Source: an uncultured Ruminococcus sp. (GTDB lineage Bacteria; Bacillota; Clostridia; Oscillospirales; CAG-272). From it: DNA of 8,469 nucleotides. Made by a program: the position numbers and the translations under genes. A model generated the notes under the pieces. The model made no database searches and was not told the DNA's origin. It was given only the letters and a program-made list of their open reading frames with translations. Below, piece after piece: positions 6,222 to 8,469 of the stretch (position 1 is its first letter; each line of letters begins with the position of its first letter). The DNA lies in assembly GCA_902778205.1 (NCBI GenBank), contig CACYWX010000123.1:1-8469 (forward strand). The letters are read 5' to 3'.

Positions 6222-7580
6222 TCAGTTCTTCAGTGACTGCATGGGAGCCGGGATCCTGCCGCCGCGCCGGATGAACTTCTCGGAGGAGCGGTCGTTGTGC
6301 AGGGCCATGATGGGACCGGAGCCGAAGAGACCGCCGAATTCCAGCTCCTCGCCGGCCTGCCGTCCGATGGCGGGGATCACCCGGACCGCGGTGGTCTTGG
6401 AGTTCACCATGCCGATGGCCGCCTCGTCCGCGATGATGGCGGAGATGGTGGAGGCGGGGGTGTCGCCGGGAATGACGATCATGTCCAGGCCTACGGAGCA
6501 GACCGCCGTCATGGCCTCCAGCTTCTCGATGGAGAGGTCGCGGGAACGCGCCGCCTCGATCATGCCCGCGTCCTCGGACACCGGGATGAACGCGCCGGAG
6601 AGACCGCCCACGTGGGAGGACGCCATGACGCCGCCCTTCTTCACCGCGTCGTTCAACAGGGCCAGAGCCGCCGTGGTGCCGTGGGCTCCGCAGACCTCGA
6701 TGCCCATCTCCTCGATGATATGGGCCACGGAGTCGCCGACCGCCGGCGTGGGAGCCAGGGACAGGTCCACGATGCCGAAGGGGACGCCCAGACGCTTCGA
6801 TGCCTCGGTGCCCACCAGCTGGCCCATGCGGGTGATTTTGAAGGCGGTCTTCTTGATGACGTCGGAGACCTCGGTGAGATCCCCGTCGGGGCATTTGGCC
6901 AGGGCGGAACGCACCGCGCCGGGACCGGAGACGCCCACGTTGATCTCGCAGTCAGGCTCTCCCACGCCGTGGAACGCGCCCGCCATGAAGGGGTTGTCCT
7001 CCGGGGCGTTGCAGAACACCACGATCTTGGCCGCGCCCATGCAGTTCTTGTCCGCCGTGCGCTTCGCCGCTTCGAGGATCACCTCGCCCATGAGGCCCAC
7101 GGCGTCCATGTTGATGCCGGCCTTCGTGGAGCCGATGTTGACGGAGGAGCAGACCTGATCGGTTTCGGCGAGAGCCTCCGGGATGGACCGGATCAGCTCC
7201 CGCTCTCCCGCGGCGAAGCCCTTCTGGACCAGCGCGGAATAGCCGCCCACGTAGTTGACGCCCACGGCCTTCGCAGCCCGGTCCAGGGTCTTTGCATATA
7301 GGACGGGATCCCCGCCGGACACCGCCGCCAGCATGGAGACCGGCGTGACGGAGAGGCGCTTGTTGATGATCGGGATGCCGTAGGTCCGCTCGATCTCCTC
7401 TCCCACGGGCACCAGCCGCTCCGCCAGCCGGGTGATCTTGTCGTAGACCTTGGTGCAGGAGCGGGCGATATCCGCGTCGGCGCAGGACAGCAGGGAAATG
7501 CCCATGGTGATGGTGCGCACGTCCAGGTTCTCCTGGTCGATCATGCGGATGGTTTCGAGAATGTCGGTTGCGTTGAACAT
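6222..7580 (-). CDS. DUF711 / UPF0210 family protein
   Basis: This 452-residue protein has the usual family length. Databases often label the family 'PFL family protein', but no glycyl-radical RVxGY motif is present, so pyruvate formate-lyase activity should not be assumed. The family has conserved, structurally studied members but, to my knowledge, no assigned reaction. Recognisable conserved blocks are RTITMGISLL (22-31), VNYVGGYSALVQKG (108-121), CSSVNIGSTKAGINMDAV (144-161), CNAPEDNPFMAGAFHG (190-205), LAPTPAVGDSVA (275-286), IPVSEDAGM (332-340) and SVGLDMIVIPGDTP (362-375). It appears cytoplasmic, with no signal peptide. The start at 7580 is set by GAGGAGG overlapping the TGA of the ACT gene 10 bases upstream, indicating translational coupling. 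The ACT/DUF711 pairing is a recurrent gene neighbourhood in bacteria, so the two probably act together. Confidence 0.93.
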   Translation of the reverse strand: MFNATDILETIRMIDQENLDVRTITMGISLLSCADADIARSCTKVYDKITRLAERLVPVGEEIERTYGIPIINKRLSVTPVSMLAAVSGGDPVLYAKTLDRAAKAVGVNYVGGYSALVQKGFAAGERELIRSIPEALAETDQVCSSVNIGSTKAGINMDAVGLMGEVILEAAKRTADKNCMGAAKIVVFCNAPEDNPFMAGAFHGVGEPDCEINVGVSGPGAVRSALAKCPDGDLTEVSDVIKKTAFKITRMGQLVGTEASKRLGVPFGIVDLSLAPTPAVGDSVAHIIEEMGIEVCGAHGTTAALALLNDAVKKGGVMASSHVGGLSGAFIPVSEDAGMIEAARSRDLSIEKLEAMTAVCSVGLDMIVIPGDTPASTISAIIADEAAIGMVNSKTTAVRVIPAIGRQAGEELEFGGLFGSGPIMALHNDRSSEKFIRRGGRIPAPMQSLKN

Positions 7581-7590
7581 GGGATCCTCC

Positions 7591-7860
7591 TCAGATGCGG
7601 TGCATGGAGTTGAAGATGTCCTCGTGCATGGTGAGGATCTTCATGCCGATGTCTGCGCCCAGCTTGTCCAGGGCGTTCTGCAGGGCGGAGAAGGAATCGT
7701 TCAGGTCGGAAATGTCCAGCACCATGATCATGGTGAACATTTCTGAGAGGACGGACTGGGTGACGTCCAGGATATTGGCGTTGTGCTCCGCGCACACGGA
7801 GGCGACTCTGGCGAGGATGCCCACGGTATCCCGCCCGATGACGGTGACGACTGCTTTCAT
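7591..7860 (-). CDS. ACT-domain protein, UPF0237 family
   Basis: This 89-residue protein is essentially one ACT domain, a small ligand-binding fold that commonly senses amino acids. TVIGRDTVGILARVAS (6-21) is the first strand-turn-helix with the GxDxxG pattern of ACT_6/GcvR-like domains, and HNANILDVTQSVL (26-38) is the second strand. The final segment (63-89) supplies the last helix and strand. It has no catalytic domain, so a regulatory or subunit role for the adjacent DUF711 protein is the natural inference. The length equals that of stand-alone UPF0237 proteins. ATG 7860 is preceded by AAAGGAG at 9 bases. An open frame extends upstream to about 8016, but the added stretch falls in palindromic DNA and lacks family similarity. 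It is the first gene of the operon, so leader structures at 7891-7999 may control it. Confidence 0.92.
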   Translation of the reverse strand: MKAVVTVIGRDTVGILARVASVCAEHNANILDVTQSVLSEMFTMIMVLDISDLNDSFSALQNALDKLGADIGMKILTMHEDIFNSMHRI

Positions 7861-7890
7861 ATGGCTACGCTCCTTTACTGCGTTAAGGAA

Positions 7891-7909
7891 GGAAACGCTT
7901 CGCGTTTCC
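7891..7909 (-). repeat. Perfect 8-bp hairpin in the ACT operon leader
   Basis: GGAAACGC (7891-7898) and GCGTTTCC (7902-7909) form a perfect inverted repeat with a 3-base loop. On the minus transcript it is followed by TTCCTTAACGC. The GCGTT half can instead pair with AACGC just downstream, and TCCTT can pair with AAGGA of the SD, so mutually exclusive folds are possible. The T content after the stem is weak for a terminator. Confidence 0.75.
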
Positions 7910-7913
7910 GGAT

Positions 7914-7999
7914 TATATGACCCTGCGCGGGTCGGGCGTCGGGAGGGACACCATCTCTGGCCGAAGGTGCCCCTCCCGAGGGTCCCCCTTGGCCATATA
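7914..7999 (-). repeat. 86-base nested palindrome in the ACT operon leader
   Basis: Three nested inverted pairs are visible in plus-strand reading: TATATG (7914-7919) with CATATA (7994-7999), GACCCT (7919-7924) with AGGGTC (7979-7984), and CGGGAGGGACACC (7940-7952) with GGTGCCCCTCCCG (7966-7978), the last 13 positions with one mismatch as DNA and one G-U as minus-strand RNA. The AT-rich outer ends and GC-rich core resemble an extragenic palindromic or MITE-like element, but it could equally be a structured leader RNA. No second copy occurs in this window. I know of no riboswitch class with this sequence. Confidence 0.7.
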
Positions 8000-8026
8000 G
8001 CATAAGCTGACAGCACGGTTTGTCAA
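7999..8026 (-). promoter_or_regulatory. Candidate proximal promoter of the ACT-DUF711-methyltransferase-queT operon
   Basis: On the minus strand a perfect TTGACA (8026-8021), 16 bases, then TATGCT (8004-7999), 4 of 6 to the -10 consensus. Transcription would start near 7992, just inside the nested palindrome, and give a leader of about 130 bases before the ACT start codon. Confidence 0.6.
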
Positions 8027-8310
8027 CCGATCATGACTGGACACCCCGCGCTTCGCGGCGAAACATGGCGGCAGCGATGGCGCGAGCCCGATTCGGAAAC
8101 TGAATGGTCCTGCGATCGCAACGCGCTTCCATTGCACGGCCGCGTCTGTGTGGAGTCGGAACACATAGTCAGCGCCGCGGATGACCGATCTTCGGACAGA
8201 TGAATGAATCACGGCTTGTTTACAGGCGTATTTGCAACTGCGCGTATGCGCTTCATTTCATTATATCATATCTTCCCCGGGAAAGCAAGACGGAAAAGGT
8301 CTGCGCCGGC
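8027..8310. other. Non-coding stretch upstream of the ACT operon
   Basis: No convincing gene is present. A minus-strand open frame of 99 codons (8212-7913) starts at GTG with no SD, runs through the promoter and the nested palindrome, and resembles no family known to me, so I do not call it. Part of the stretch would be transcribed from the distal promoter at 8260-8288. A short palindrome-rich spot (GCGCGTATGCGC, 8240-8251) is present. Confidence 0.5.
8260..8288 (-). promoter_or_regulatory. Candidate distal minus-strand promoter
   Basis: On the minus strand TTGCTT (8288-8283), 17 bases, perfect TATAAT (8265-8260) with TGA just before it, i.e. an extended -10. The spacer contains CCCGGGG. It follows the terminator of the upstream gene, so it is placed to start a new transcript. 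The first recognised start codon downstream is the ACT gene, leaving an unusual leader of almost 400 bases. Confidence 0.6.
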
Positions 8311-8352
8311 AAAAAAAGCCCGCCGTGGGCCGGGATTTCTCCACGGGCGGGC
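8311..8352 (-). terminator. Rho-independent terminator of the gene entering from the right
   Basis: Read on the minus strand: GCCCGCCCGTGG (8352-8341), a 12-base loop, CCACGGCGGGC (8328-8318), then seven T (8317-8311). The stem has 11 bp with one bulged base. It begins about 22 bases after the stop codon at 8375. Confidence 0.9.
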
Positions 8353-8374
8353 GGCGGGCAGGCTTGATGAAAAA

Positions 8375-8469
8375 TCAGTCTCCGTACATCTTGTTGATCT
8401 GCTTGGGGGCGTTCTTGGTGAGGCTCTTCTCGATCTTCTTGAAGGCGGAGGCGATGTTGACGTTGTTGG
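8375..8469 (-). CDS. C-terminal end of an unidentified protein
   Basis: Only the last 30 codons are in the window, ending in AFKKIEKSLTKNAPKQ followed by INKMYGD and a TGA at 8377-8375. The tail is lysine-rich and polar (6 Lys in 30), with codon use like the other genes (AAG, AAC, GCC) and a proper terminator just beyond. That makes it a real gene end. I cannot assign a family from this fragment. Confidence 0.75.
   Translation of the reverse strand, partial: NNVNIASAFKKIEKSLTKNAPKQINKMYGD

Noticed and set aside
6222..7580. A pyruvate formate-lyase reading of the 'PFL family' protein
   Set aside because: No glycyl-radical RVxGY motif and no paired Cys-Cys active site; conserved blocks are those of DUF711/UPF0210.
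7861..7999. T-box or glycine riboswitch in the ACT leader
   Set aside because: No T-box AGGGTGGNACCGCG sequence and no tandem glycine-aptamer pattern; the CCGAAGG match is on the opposite strand and isolated.
7913..8212. A 99-codon minus-strand open frame upstream of the ACT gene
   Set aside because: It starts at GTG without an SD, covers a promoter and a palindrome, and shows no recognisable domain.
1..8469. CRISPR array, transposase, prophage or conjugation genes
   Set aside because: No regularly spaced direct repeats, and no coding frame resembling mobile-element proteins, were found on either strand.

Overview
The window looks like chromosomal DNA from a GC-rich member of the Firmicutes (Clostridia, possibly an Oscillospiraceae-type gut anaerobe). 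The evidence is an HPr kinase/phosphorylase, two solitary ECF-transporter S components, a tetrahydrofolate riboswitch, two putative lipoproteins, strong SD sequences, sigma-A type promoters and rho-independent terminators. The lineage is inferred from gene content, not from a marker gene. I see no tRNA, rRNA, CRISPR array, transposase or phage gene.

Layout. (1) 1-726, minus: 5' part of a SurA/PpiC-like foldase lipoprotein whose reading frame crosses a 15-base A tract. (2) 856-1925, plus: consensus-like extended -10 promoter, hprK, and a short terminator. (3) 2009-4074, plus: a second promoter of the same design, then a THF riboswitch and a hairpin that can hide the SD of folT, then folT and folC 7 bases apart. 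This is a folate salvage unit: import by an ECF transporter, then trapping by polyglutamylation, under folate feedback. (4) 4121-4834, plus: a lipoprotein of unknown function, ended by a strong, probably bidirectional terminator. (5) 7860-4920, minus: an apparent operon in the order ACT-domain protein (UPF0237), DUF711/UPF0210 protein, class I SAM methyltransferase, QueT-type S component. It converges on the preceding terminator. (6) 7861-8310: non-coding, with two candidate minus-strand promoters and a palindrome-rich leader. (7) 8311-8469, minus: terminator and the last 30 codons of an unidentified gene.

The best-supported regulatory story is the riboswitch unit at 2009-2250. Aptamer helices, the pseudoknot, an SD-sequestering hairpin and a competing pairing can all be read directly, and together they suggest a translational OFF switch. 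The most open question is the minus-strand operon. It links the conserved but functionally uncharacterised ACT/DUF711 pair with a methyltransferase and a queuosine-precursor transporter component, behind a strongly structured leader.
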